Assembly (NCBI GenBank): GCA_027920525.1
Contig: CP115858.1
Location: forward strand, 3,348,001 to 3,412,000
Source of the DNA: Chryseobacterium daecheongense
GTDB lineage: Bacteria > Bacteroidota > Bacteroidia > Flavobacteriales > Weeksellaceae
Direction: 5' to 3'
Length of the DNA: 64,000 nucleotides
Shown here: piece by piece, positions 15,870-23,568 of the stretch
Layout: the number at the start of each line of letters is the position of its first letter
How positions within the stretch are numbered: position 1 is the stretch's first letter
The notes under the pieces: model-generated
The model's database searches: none
What the model was told of the DNA's origin: nothing
Seen by the model: only the letters and a program-made list of their open reading frames with translations
Position numbers and translations under genes: made by a program

Positions 15870-17018
15870 TTATAACTCATCTAAAATACGGGTTATTTTC
15901 TGTACGGAATTTTTAAGGTTAAAAGGCATAAGGTAATTATTCAAAGCCTCTTTATATTGTAGAAAAGTATCTGGATGTAATAAAGCCTGCTTCATTCCGG
16001 AGTAGATGCCTTCTTCGGAATTGTCTACGATCATACCAAGTTCTCCGTTGTTCAACATTTCCTTTACCCCGGAAACATCTGTAGCAATAATTTTCTTTTT
16101 TAAAGTTATGGCCTCAAATAAAACCGTTGGAAAACCTTCATATCTTGAACTTAAAATATAAAAGTCGGCACTTTTGAAGTAGGGATAAGGGTTGTCCGTA
16201 AATCCTAGCATGGTAGCCGTTTCATCTATTCCAAGTTCCGATTTCAATTTTTTGATGTTTTCAAAATCATATCCGTCTCCGATAATTAAAACCCTATGTT
16301 TTAAGCCTTCATCAATAAGTTTTTGGTGAACTTTTAAAAGTCTGTCAAATCCTTTTTGTGGAAATACGGTTCCCACGGAAACAAAAGTGGGTACAGACGA
16401 ATCAAAGCTGTAATCATCAATTGATTTTTCTGCTTTTTGTAGAATTTCCTCTGTGTCAAGAGGGTTGTAGATCTTAATAATTTTGTGTTTCTCCGATTCA
16501 TTTTTTGCTGCCTTATAAAATAGCTGTTCAATCTTTTCAGAAATAACCAGTATTTTATCAAATCCGAAAAATTTACGGATTTCATCATGGGTATATCCTT
16601 TGACTTGTGATAAATCATTATGGATCCAGACGATTTTTTTAGATGATTGAAGAGGAGAATTTAGAATTTCATCCCGCATTCCGTGGATAGCGGCAAACTC
16701 AATGTCGTATTTTTTATTTTTTAATTTGCCATTGTAAAGAAGAGACGGAAATCGGTTTAGTGATTTCTGATAAATAACACGGATTGCTTTTTTAGGAATA
16801 TCCTGTATGCGGTTTGTAGTGATCATTTCACCTTTATTAAGGTAAATGACATTGATCCAATCCGGGACTTCCGGTAAATATTTTCCAGAGTATAAGTTTA
16901 AGAGTAAATCAACTTCATAGCGATCAGAAGGTAAATTTTTTAGAAAAGTTACAAGTACTTTTTCTGCGCCGCCGTGACGTAGGGAACCAATTCTGATAAG
17001 GATCTTTTTCTTAGGCAC
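15870..17018 (-). CDS. Glycosyltransferase family 4 protein
   Basis: 382 residues from the GTG at 17018. The upstream gene ends TAG at 17020-17018, so stop and start share a base (TAGTG), a layout expected for translational coupling; an earlier in-frame GTG at 17063 would make a 46-base overlap. The N-terminal Rossmann domain starts KKKILIRIGSLRHGGAEKVL and the C-terminal nucleotide-sugar domain has SSRYEGFPTVLFEAITLKKK followed by IIATDVSGVKEML, the GT4 E-x7-E element. It should move a sugar from a nucleotide donor to the growing glycan at the cytoplasmic face. It resembles the GT4 at 19974-21146. Confidence 0.88.
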   Translation of the reverse strand: MPKKKILIRIGSLRHGGAEKVLVTFLKNLPSDRYEVDLLLNLYSGKYLPEVPDWINVIYLNKGEMITTNRIQDIPKKAIRVIYQKSLNRFPSLLYNGKLKNKKYDIEFAAIHGMRDEILNSPLQSSKKIVWIHNDLSQVKGYTHDEIRKFFGFDKILVISEKIEQLFYKAAKNESEKHKIIKIYNPLDTEEILQKAEKSIDDYSFDSSVPTFVSVGTVFPQKGFDRLLKVHQKLIDEGLKHRVLIIGDGYDFENIKKLKSELGIDETATMLGFTDNPYPYFKSADFYILSSRYEGFPTVLFEAITLKKKIIATDVSGVKEMLNNGELGMIVDNSEEGIYSGMKQALLHPDTFLQYKEALNNYLMPFNLKNSVQKITRILDEL

Positions 17019-17575
17019 TATTTCGAAGTTTTGAACTTTTGAGGTAAATTCAATTTCAGCCACTGGTTAAGCTCTTTTCTATTCTTTTCAAGATGGATAG
17101 GATAGTCAATCGTGGTTTTTTTTAGAATATCAGCATAATCTTCTATTTCGCAAACATATTTGGCGGGATTTCCTGCGTAGACAGTATGTTCAGGCATTGA
17201 TTCGGACAAAACTGAATTAGCTCCGAGAACACAATTATCTCCTATCTCAACATTTTGTAATATTACCGAATTGCTACCGATGGCACAGTTTTTCCCAACT
17301 TTTATCCATCCGAAATTTCTTACCTCTTCATAGCCTTCCAGCTTCCTGATATTGGCAGTAGCTCCTGAATGGGTTACAAACGTTACCCCAGAGGCAATTC
17401 TTGTATCATCTCCAATTTCCACGAGAAATGGTTCGGAGCCAAAGGAAACATTATTTCGTACCACTACATTCTTTCCTAGTTTTAGCCCGCTGTTTTTGCA
17501 TATTTTAAGGTAAACGGAATGTTGGAAATCCTGAGTAAGGGTAGATATTTTATTAATAATCTTATATATCATCAT
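17018..17575 (-). CDS. Hexapeptide-repeat acyltransferase
   Basis: 185 residues with a left-handed beta-helix: GLKLGKNVVVRNNVSFGSEP, VEIGDDTRIASGVTFVTHSG, IKVGKNCAIGSNSVILQNVE, IGDNCVLGANSVLSESMP and the closing motif YAGNPAKYVCE. Such proteins transfer acetyl or other acyl groups to sugars. The THSG histidine is the likely catalytic base. It overlaps the next gene by a single base. Upstream lies the divergent carrier-protein gene, which raises the possibility that the acyl donor is a carrier-bound group, not acetyl-CoA (speculative). Two adjacent ATG codons (17575, 17572) are equally plausible starts. Confidence 0.83.
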   Translation of the reverse strand: MMIYKIINKISTLTQDFQHSVYLKICKNSGLKLGKNVVVRNNVSFGSEPFLVEIGDDTRIASGVTFVTHSGATANIRKLEGYEEVRNFGWIKVGKNCAIGSNSVILQNVEIGDNCVLGANSVLSESMPEHTVYAGNPAKYVCEIEDYADILKKTTIDYPIHLEKNRKELNQWLKLNLPQKFKTSK

Positions 17576-17582
17576 AGTAAAA

Positions 17583-17610
17583 CAAAGTTAGAAATTATTT
17601 TATAAATTTG
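17583..17610. promoter_or_regulatory. Divergent promoter region between the acyltransferase and carrier-protein genes
   Basis: The plus strand has TAAATTTG at 17603-17610, 21 bases before the carrier-protein ATG. The minus strand has TAACTTTG (17590-17583), seven bases before the acyltransferase ATG; a second minus-strand match, TATATTTG, is at 17624-17617. All match TAnnTTTG, so the two genes are likely transcribed divergently from overlapping promoters. Confidence 0.45.
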
Positions 17611-17631
17611 TCCCTCCAAATATATAACACA

Positions 17632-17862
17632 ATGAAGATCGAACATTTTTGCGAACTGCTTCAGCAAGAACTTAACGAAAAAACTACAATAACTGCGGAT
17701 ACTCATTTTAAGGAATTAGAAAGTTATGGATCTCTGTCAGCAGTTTTGGTTATGCAGTTGGTTGAAAATCAATTTGGCGTAAGCCTTAATCCAAGATCTT
17801 TCAGAAGTATTAATACTATAAAAGATTTAACGGAGGCCATAGGAAAAGAGAAGTTCGACTAG
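17632..17862 (+). CDS. Free-standing acyl/aminoacyl carrier protein
   Basis: 76 residues from the ATG at 17632 (an earlier in-frame TTG at 17608 overlaps the promoter). The helix II region reads YGSLSAVLVMQLVENQFGV and aligns with the DSL-V-E-LVMALEEEF segment of acyl carrier proteins, placing the phosphopantetheine serine at Ser34 with Gly in place of the usual Asp. The rest (SFRSINTIKDLTEAI) matches the last helices of ACP. It is one of only two plus-strand genes in the polysaccharide locus, and its stop codon interlocks with the convergent GNAT gene. The adjacent adenylating ligase lacks a carrier domain, so this protein is its natural partner, as DltC is for DltA. Confidence 0.85.
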   Translation: MKIEHFCELLQQELNEKTTITADTHFKELESYGSLSAVLVMQLVENQFGVSLNPRSFRSINTIKDLTEAIGKEKFD

Positions 17863-18497
17863 TCTTTTAAATTCTTTTTCAGAATAACCTTTTTGATACT
17901 GGGGTAAATTTTATTTTCCTGAGTGTCTATTTCCATTGTTTCATATTCGGAAAATCCAAATTTAGCATAGTATTGTATAAGGTGCGGGCTGCTTTCGAGT
18001 ACATCTATGTAAAGTTCATCAGTAAGATTTTTCATCTCCGAAATGATGTGCTTTAATAAAAATTCCGCCACTCCTTTTCCTCTGAAGAGATCATCTACAA
18101 AAACATATTGGATCAGGTATTTGTTTTCAGAATAACTTTTGGTCTCAGGTAAGTTTTTTGCCTTATTTATGAATGAAGATAAATGATCACCTTTCAGATG
18201 AATGGGAAATAATTCACTTTTATTCTGATAGTAATTGACATTGGTAAGGATCAGTGCACAGCATCCTGCGGCTATCCCATCCACTTCTGCTATGGTATAT
18301 GTATTCAGAGATAATTCAGTATCGAAGTTCTCATCATCTAAAAAAAATTGATTAAGATATTCTTTAGTCGTATCAATGTCGGTTCCGAAAATATTGCTGA
18401 AAGTATCAGACAGTGATATTGGGTGGGTCTCAATGGCTAATATTCCTTTTATGATCAAGGGAATGTCATCTTTTGTGGCTTTTCTGATGCTGATCAT
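17859..18497 (-). CDS. GNAT-family N-acetyltransferase
   Basis: 212 residues. The N-terminus ISIRKATKDDIPLIIKGILA and the core VFVDDLFRGKGVAEFLLKHI (motif A, RxxGxA-type CoA loop) mark the GNAT fold; the strand YIDVLESSPHLIQYYAKFGF completes it. It uses acetyl-CoA or a related acyl thioester; the target is unknown. Its ATG overlaps the stop of the adenylating ligase (ATGA), so the two are translationally coupled. Its TAG stop interlocks with the stop of the convergent carrier-protein gene through the palindrome CTAG. The context suggests it acts on an aminoacyl or amino-sugar intermediate of the glycan (inference). Confidence 0.82.
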   Translation of the reverse strand: MISIRKATKDDIPLIIKGILAIETHPISLSDTFSNIFGTDIDTTKEYLNQFFLDDENFDTELSLNTYTIAEVDGIAAGCCALILTNVNYYQNKSELFPIHLKGDHLSSFINKAKNLPETKSYSENKYLIQYVFVDDLFRGKGVAEFLLKHIISEMKNLTDELYIDVLESSPHLIQYYAKFGFSEYETMEIDTQENKIYPSIKKVILKKNLKD

Positions 18498-19948
18498 AAC
18501 AAAGTCTTTTTTAATTCGTTTCGGTCTATTTTTCCGGATGTATTGACCGGAAACTTTTCGAGTTTAATGATTTTTGAAGGAATACAATATTCCGGAAGAT
18601 TATCTTTCAGGTGAGAAAGAATTAAATCCTCATCGGCACTTGGCTCATTGATAAACAAGACGAGAATATCATTATTGTTTTTGTCCTTGTGAATAACAGC
18701 AACACTGATTGCATTTTCCAGTTTTTCATTTGAAAAATATTCGATCTCTGCTAACTCTACTCTGAAACCATTGATCTTAGCCTGAAAATCGATCCTGTTC
18801 AGATAGAAATAATCTCCTTCATTATCTTTTACGCACCAATCACCTGTCCTGTAGAAAGTTGTGTGATCTCTTTGAACAAATGCTTCTTTTGTTTTTTCTT
18901 CATTTTTCCAATAAGAATTTGCCAACAATTTTCCGGATAATAAAAGTTCTCCTTCATTCATTTCATTGTCAGAAAAGCTCATTGTAGAGTTGATAACCGA
19001 TTTTCCGATACTTATGATGCCATTTTTTTCTTTTATGGGGTCTTCCACTTTATAATGAGTGCAGAAAATTGTATTTTCTGTTGGTCCATATACATTGTAG
19101 ATACTGGCATTGGGTACGAAATCCTTCCACCCGGTAATCTGCTTTGTCAATAATGCCTCACCACAAAATAAATTTAGCCTTAAGCTTCTATTTTTTATTT
19201 CGGGATCAAGGTAAGGTATAATCAGATTTAAGATGCTTGGAACCATTAAGGCTATCGTAATTTTATCTGCTTCTAACAGGTCCAGGATCTGCAAAAACTT
19301 AGTTTCTTTTTTATGAAGACCAACAACCGTTGCTCCGTTTAACCAGGGAATCAGATAACTCATTACCGAAAGGTCAAATGTAAGCTCAAACATTTGCAGC
19401 ACACGATCCTCAGAATTTAATTTTCCAAAAGTTGAATGGAAAGCATCAGAGAAATAGTATAAATTGGAGAACCGGATAGGAACACCTTTCGGCTTTCCTG
19501 TACTTCCGGAAGTGAAGAGGATGTAGGCATTATTATCTATGGAGGACCCTGAGGGTAATGTAGAAAGTACCCCTTCAGCCATCTTTTTTGTGTCAATCAG
19601 CTTAGTTTCATAGTTCTCTGTTATTTCAGCTGATGTAAGGATTGCTTCTATATCCGCTTGCTGAATAACATTCATATTCTTGCTGAAAGGAAATTCCGGA
19701 TGTATGGGAACGTATGTTTTTCCTGCAAACCAAACTGCAAGAATTGAAGCATACATGTATACATCATCAGTGAGATAGATTCCTACGTTTTGAGAATTTA
19801 TGGTTTGTAGCTGATATCTTATTTGATGGGTCAAATTTAAGACTTCCTCATAGGTGTATTCTTTATCCTCTACGCTTAAACAGACTTGTTTGCTGTTGAG
19901 GAGAAAAGATTGGTGTAAATTTTCAATAAAGGAATTCATCTTTTGCAA
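18494..19948 (-). CDS. Amino-acid-adenylating ligase, DltA-like (ANL superfamily)
   Basis: 484 residues, the length of DltA. Motifs in order: FTSGSTGKPKG (145-155, phosphate loop), FDLSV (191-195), YGPTEN (287-292), YRTGD (366-370), INGFRVELAEIE (about 392-403) and SGKIDR with Lys473. The Asp of FDLSV falls where NRPS adenylation domains and DltA bind the substrate alpha-amino group, so the substrate is probably an amino acid. No carrier or condensation domain is fused. It should charge the carrier protein at 17632-17862. Its stop overlaps the GNAT start. An MBOAT such as DltB is not present in the window, so the acceptor is more likely a sugar in the cytoplasm than teichoic acid. Confidence 0.86.
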   Translation of the reverse strand: MQKMNSFIENLHQSFLLNSKQVCLSVEDKEYTYEEVLNLTHQIRYQLQTINSQNVGIYLTDDVYMYASILAVWFAGKTYVPIHPEFPFSKNMNVIQQADIEAILTSAEITENYETKLIDTKKMAEGVLSTLPSGSSIDNNAYILFTSGSTGKPKGVPIRFSNLYYFSDAFHSTFGKLNSEDRVLQMFELTFDLSVMSYLIPWLNGATVVGLHKKETKFLQILDLLEADKITIALMVPSILNLIIPYLDPEIKNRSLRLNLFCGEALLTKQITGWKDFVPNASIYNVYGPTENTIFCTHYKVEDPIKEKNGIISIGKSVINSTMSFSDNEMNEGELLLSGKLLANSYWKNEEKTKEAFVQRDHTTFYRTGDWCVKDNEGDYFYLNRIDFQAKINGFRVELAEIEYFSNEKLENAISVAVIHKDKNNNDILVLFINEPSADEDLILSHLKDNLPEYCIPSKIIKLEKFPVNTSGKIDRNELKKTLL

Positions 19949-19973
19949 CTTGTGTTATGATATACTTTAAGAG

Positions 19974-21146
19974 TTATTGGTTTTTAATTTTACTTTGATA
20001 TAGATTCTCGATAATATTTTCCACACTTTTGAAAATCTTTTCATTATCAAAACGCTTTTCGATATCCTTCAGGTTGTCCTGTATATGTTGGACAAGCTCT
20101 TTGTTGGTTAAAAATTCCCTGATACCGTTGTACAAGCCTTCCTGGGAATAATCTGTCAGGTAACCGGATTCTTTATGAGTAATCATTTCAGGAATTCCCC
20201 CAACATTGGTTGCTAATATTGGTTTCTGGAGAATCAGGGTTTCTGCAATAATTAATGGCCATCCTTCGCTTTCCGACGGCATGATATAAAAATCTGCATT
20301 GGAAACGTATGGGTATGGATTCATTTGGGTACCTAATAGCTTGAAAGAATTTTTTACATTTAATTCCTCAATCCTTTTGGAAAGAAGTTCATAATCCTCT
20401 CCATCACCGATAACAACAATCCGATGATCAAACCCGTCATCAATTAGTTTTTTGTGAGCCTCCAGTAATGTTCTGTATCCTTTTCTATAGTGCAGTCTGC
20501 CCACTGATACAAAAGTAGGGAGCTCTTCAAATTCAGGAATGAATGCTTTTGCTTTTGTTTTTAGCTCTTTTATGGGAATAGCATTCAGAACAACTTCGCC
20601 CGGAGGCAACTTAAGGTCCGGAAATTTTTCAGTCAATATATCTTTACATTGCTGTGAACCATAAATGATATAATCAAACTGTTGCATGTTTTTAAAGATT
20701 TCCTCACGGTAAGGAGCAAAGCCTTCCAATGAAAGATCTGAATGAAGCCATGCAATCTTTTTAGATTCTTTATTTGTTGAGTTTAGAACGGCTTTATAAA
20801 TGCCGTATGTAGTTGCAATCTCTACATCATATTGATCTTTTAAAATCCCATCCGTAAGCCTGGGATTTTTGTCGATCTTATTAAGTCTAAATTTTCTTCT
20901 AGCCAGTTGAATTTTTTGAATAATCGGATTTTTTGAGAAATCTTCTTTCCCTTCCGCGATGTATACTTTTCTAATGTTGTCAGGAAACTCATTCCGTAAC
21001 TCTCCCTGATTAAGGCTTAAGCATATTGTGAGCTCAAATTTATCCTTGTTGAGGTTGTTGAGCATACTTAATACTACTTTTTCCACACCGCCAATCTCCA
21101 TAGAGCGATGTCTGAAAAGAACTTTTATTTTTTTATTATGCTCCAT
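19974..21146 (-). CDS. Glycosyltransferase family 4 protein
   Basis: 390 residues. N-terminal domain begins IKVLFRHRSMEIGGVEKVVL with the GGVEK loop. The C-terminal domain carries FVSVGRLHYRKGYRTLLEAH, VVIGDGEDYELLSKRIEELN and MPSESEGWPLIIAETLILQK followed by ATNVGGIPEM, the GT4 donor-binding E-x7-E element. It shares the general plan of the GT4 at 15870-17018, including the HGGAEKVL / IGGVEKVV start, and the two are probably paralogs. It is a cytoplasmic or membrane-associated enzyme of glycan assembly. Donor and linkage cannot be read from sequence. Confidence 0.9.
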   Translation of the reverse strand: MEHNKKIKVLFRHRSMEIGGVEKVVLSMLNNLNKDKFELTICLSLNQGELRNEFPDNIRKVYIAEGKEDFSKNPIIQKIQLARRKFRLNKIDKNPRLTDGILKDQYDVEIATTYGIYKAVLNSTNKESKKIAWLHSDLSLEGFAPYREEIFKNMQQFDYIIYGSQQCKDILTEKFPDLKLPPGEVVLNAIPIKELKTKAKAFIPEFEELPTFVSVGRLHYRKGYRTLLEAHKKLIDDGFDHRIVVIGDGEDYELLSKRIEELNVKNSFKLLGTQMNPYPYVSNADFYIMPSESEGWPLIIAETLILQKPILATNVGGIPEMITHKESGYLTDYSQEGLYNGIREFLTNKELVQHIQDNLKDIEKRFDNEKIFKSVENIIENLYQSKIKNQ

Positions 21147-21204
21147 TATTCTGAACTTTTGTATAAATAATTTTTTCTATGAAGTGTGTTTAGTTTCAAG
21201 TATA

Positions 21205-22038
21205 TCAATTGTTCTGAAAAAATGTTAATATTTTAATCTTTAATCTGTGTGCCATTTTGTTTTGATAATCAAGTAAACTGAAAACCTCTTCAGCATTTTG
21301 ATAAACTTGGGGAACAGCTCGCCCATTTATAGATATAATATTTCTTCTTTTAAATGTATTAAAAATAACTTTTGCAAATGAGTCTTTAGCCTTTCCTTTT
21401 GATGTTGCCTGAGATACCCCATTAGGATGAAGTCTGTATTTATATAGATCCTTGGCAATAAAGTATGCGTCACCAAAGTCTAATATTTTTAAATATAGGT
21501 CCTGATCAACGGCACTCTTTAATGTAGAATCAATACCTTCAGTTTTTAAATATATTTCTCGTCTGAATGCTACAAAATGAGCAATCTGGATTGGATAATT
21601 AAAAAAATAAGGATCATTATTTAGGATCTGTTTTGCAGATTTAAAAGGATAAAGAATATTTAAGTTCTGATCACATGATAAAAATCTGGAATAGGTAAGG
21701 ACTACATTTTTTTTCTGTTTGAAAACTTCTATTGACTCTTCGATAGCTGTCGGAAAAATGGCATCATCGGGATCCACAAATCCACAGATCTCACCAGTGG
21801 CAAGCTCGGCGCATTTTCGTTTGGTATAGCCTACTCCCTTATTGGTCTCATTTTCAAAAAACAAAAACCTACTGTCATCGGATATCAGGGATTTTATCAT
21901 TTCTTTCTCGGTATCAGCAGAACAATCATCCACTATAATAGCTTCCCAGTTCGTATAGGTTTGTTGTTGAAGACTTTCATAGCAATCTTTAAAGTAATTA
22001 CCATTGTTATAATGTGCTATAAGAACTGAAAATTTCAT
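21205..22038 (-). CDS. Glycosyltransferase family 2 protein
   Basis: 277 residues with the GT-A core: FSVLIAHYNNGNYFKDCYES, then WEAIIVDDCSADTEKEMIKS (the first Asp pair) and ICGFVDPDDAIFPTAIEESI (the DxD-type metal site). No membrane helices are obvious. It starts four bases before the acyltransferase gene upstream ends, in the same transcript. One of nine GT2 proteins in the locus. Substrate unknown. Confidence 0.88.
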   Translation of the reverse strand: MKFSVLIAHYNNGNYFKDCYESLQQQTYTNWEAIIVDDCSADTEKEMIKSLISDDSRFLFFENETNKGVGYTKRKCAELATGEICGFVDPDDAIFPTAIEESIEVFKQKKNVVLTYSRFLSCDQNLNILYPFKSAKQILNNDPYFFNYPIQIAHFVAFRREIYLKTEGIDSTLKSAVDQDLYLKILDFGDAYFIAKDLYKYRLHPNGVSQATSKGKAKDSFAKVIFNTFKRRNIISINGRAVPQVYQNAEEVFSLLDYQNKMAHRLKIKILTFFQNN

Positions 22039-22042
22039 TTTT

Positions 22043-22582
22043 TTATGATTTGAAAATTAATTCCTGCTTATTAAGGACTGTTGTATTAGCAGGAATATCT
22101 TTATATATGGTGCAGCCTGCTCCTATTATACAGTTATCGCCGATATTTACACCTTTTAATATAGTAACATTGCTTCCTAACCAACAGTTTTTCCCAATTT
22201 TTATAGGAGCTTTTGTAAACTCATTATGGAAAATTTTGAATTCCGGTATACTTTGATGTGCATGGTTATGGTCATATAATTTTACATTTTCACCAAACAA
22301 AGTATTTTCACCGATAGAGATGTGGTCTAAACAATTGATAGAGCAAAAATTATTCATAAAAACATTATCCCCAATTTCCAGGACTCCTTCATCCTTAACT
22401 AAAATATGAATGTAATTTCTGAAATTAATATTTTTTCCAAAAATTGCTTTTCCAATGTTTTTATAGATGATAAAGTGATTAGAAATCCCCAGTTTTATAC
22501 TTCCTAAAATTACTTTGGGATGTTTGTGAAGGATAGTAATTTGTTTTTTTCTTTGAAGAGTTTCAAAAAATCGGGAAAGCAT
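22043..22582 (-). CDS. Hexapeptide-repeat acyltransferase (WbbJ/maltose acetyltransferase-like)
   Basis: 179 residues with a left-handed beta-helix: AIFGKNINFRNYIHILVKDE, LEIGDNVFMNNFCSINCLDH, ISIGENTLFGENVKLYDHNH (the His-containing loop DHNHAH typical of sugar O-acetyltransferases), IKIGKNCWLGSNVTILKGVN and IGDNCIIGAGCTIYKDI. It probably O- or N-acetylates a sugar of the glycan with acetyl-CoA. It is the first gene of a minus-strand unit that includes the two GT genes downstream. A divergent promoter region separates it from the methyltransferase gene. Confidence 0.85.
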   Translation of the reverse strand: MLSRFFETLQRKKQITILHKHPKVILGSIKLGISNHFIIYKNIGKAIFGKNINFRNYIHILVKDEGVLEIGDNVFMNNFCSINCLDHISIGENTLFGENVKLYDHNHAHQSIPEFKIFHNEFTKAPIKIGKNCWLGSNVTILKGVNIGDNCIIGAGCTIYKDIPANTTVLNKQELIFKS

Positions 22583-22686
22583 TCTTTTATCTTTGTTTAT
22601 TTTTTTTTAAAATTATTGGCAGATCTTTTGCAAGTACCTTACACTAATTTTTATCATTTGAGTACTAAAATTGATTTTAGTTTAAA

Positions 22687-22716
22687 CAAATGTAACTAAA
22701 AAAAAATATATTTTTG
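22687..22716. promoter_or_regulatory. Divergent promoter pair between the acyltransferase and methyltransferase genes
   Basis: On the minus strand TACATTTG (22694-22687) would start a leader of about 100 bases for the acyltransferase gene. On the plus strand TATTTTTG (22709-22716) lies 14 bases before the methyltransferase ATG. Both match TAnnTTTG. Confidence 0.45.
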
Positions 22717-22730
22717 TGTAAAGTAACACG

Positions 22731-23501
22731 ATGGGAGAATTAAAAAGAGTTTTTACAACATTTGTAGCCTATCTTAAAAGGCCGGATCTCTATCCTGAAC
22801 TGGGTAGGAAAATTTTAAAAAATACAGTTAACCGAAATAATGCGTTTAAAGGAAAGGAAAAAGCAAATTTTTGGGCAAGATCAAAAGCAATTTCCCAGAG
22901 AGATGCTATAACAAAGCTTTTTGGCGTAAATACATTTTCATTTGAATCCAGTTATCGTGAAATTTTAGATTATGCTGTGCAACGAGAGAAGGAGTGTCCA
23001 ATAAAAATGGGAGGACCTGGAGCCTTAGAACTTATTTATTATGCATGTGAATTTTCGCAGGCGAAAAATGTAGTAGAAACAGGAGTAGCCTATGGATGGT
23101 CCTCATTGGCATCATTGCTTTCTCTGGAAAAAAGAAATGGAACCTTGTACAGTTCCGATATGCCTTACCTGGGACAAAATGGAGATCAATATGTTGGATA
23201 TGTAGTTCCTGAAAATCTTAAAAGAAACTGGAAACTATTCCGTTTTGCAGATAAAGAATCTTTGCCGAAAATTTTTGTTGAGAATAAAATTTTTGATGTT
23301 ATCCATTACGATTCAGACAAGAGTTATAACGGGATGTCATGGGCTTATAATGAACTCTATTCCCATTTAAGGAGTGGAGGAGTGTTTATTAGTGATGATA
23401 TCGGTGATAATTCAGCCTATCAGGATTTCTGTGAAAAAAATCATATTGAAACGACCATTATTGAAATGGATAATAAGTTTGTAGGAATTTTTATCAAGTA
23501 A
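22731..23501 (+). CDS. Class I SAM-dependent methyltransferase
   Basis: 256 residues. The SAM-binding motif I is VVETGVAYGWSSLASLLSLE (residues about 115-134), followed by an acidic strand end (YSSDMPYLG) and the catalytic-domain strand IFDVIHYDSDKSYNGMSWAY and LRSGGVFISDDIGDN. This pattern resembles Methyltransf_24-like enzymes that act on sugars or small molecules. It is on the plus strand inside a minus-strand glycan locus, with its own promoter, so it can be expressed separately. It could methylate a glycan residue, possibly as a chain-end cap for the Wzt C-terminal domain (inference). Confidence 0.85.
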   Translation: MGELKRVFTTFVAYLKRPDLYPELGRKILKNTVNRNNAFKGKEKANFWARSKAISQRDAITKLFGVNTFSFESSYREILDYAVQREKECPIKMGGPGALELIYYACEFSQAKNVVETGVAYGWSSLASLLSLEKRNGTLYSSDMPYLGQNGDQYVGYVVPENLKRNWKLFRFADKESLPKIFVENKIFDVIHYDSDKSYNGMSWAYNELYSHLRSGGVFISDDIGDNSAYQDFCEKNHIETTIIEMDNKFVGIFIK

Positions 23502-23568
23502 ATTATATCAGAACAATAGTATAGATTATTTTCTTATAGTAATGAAATTTTGATATATTAAAAAGATA

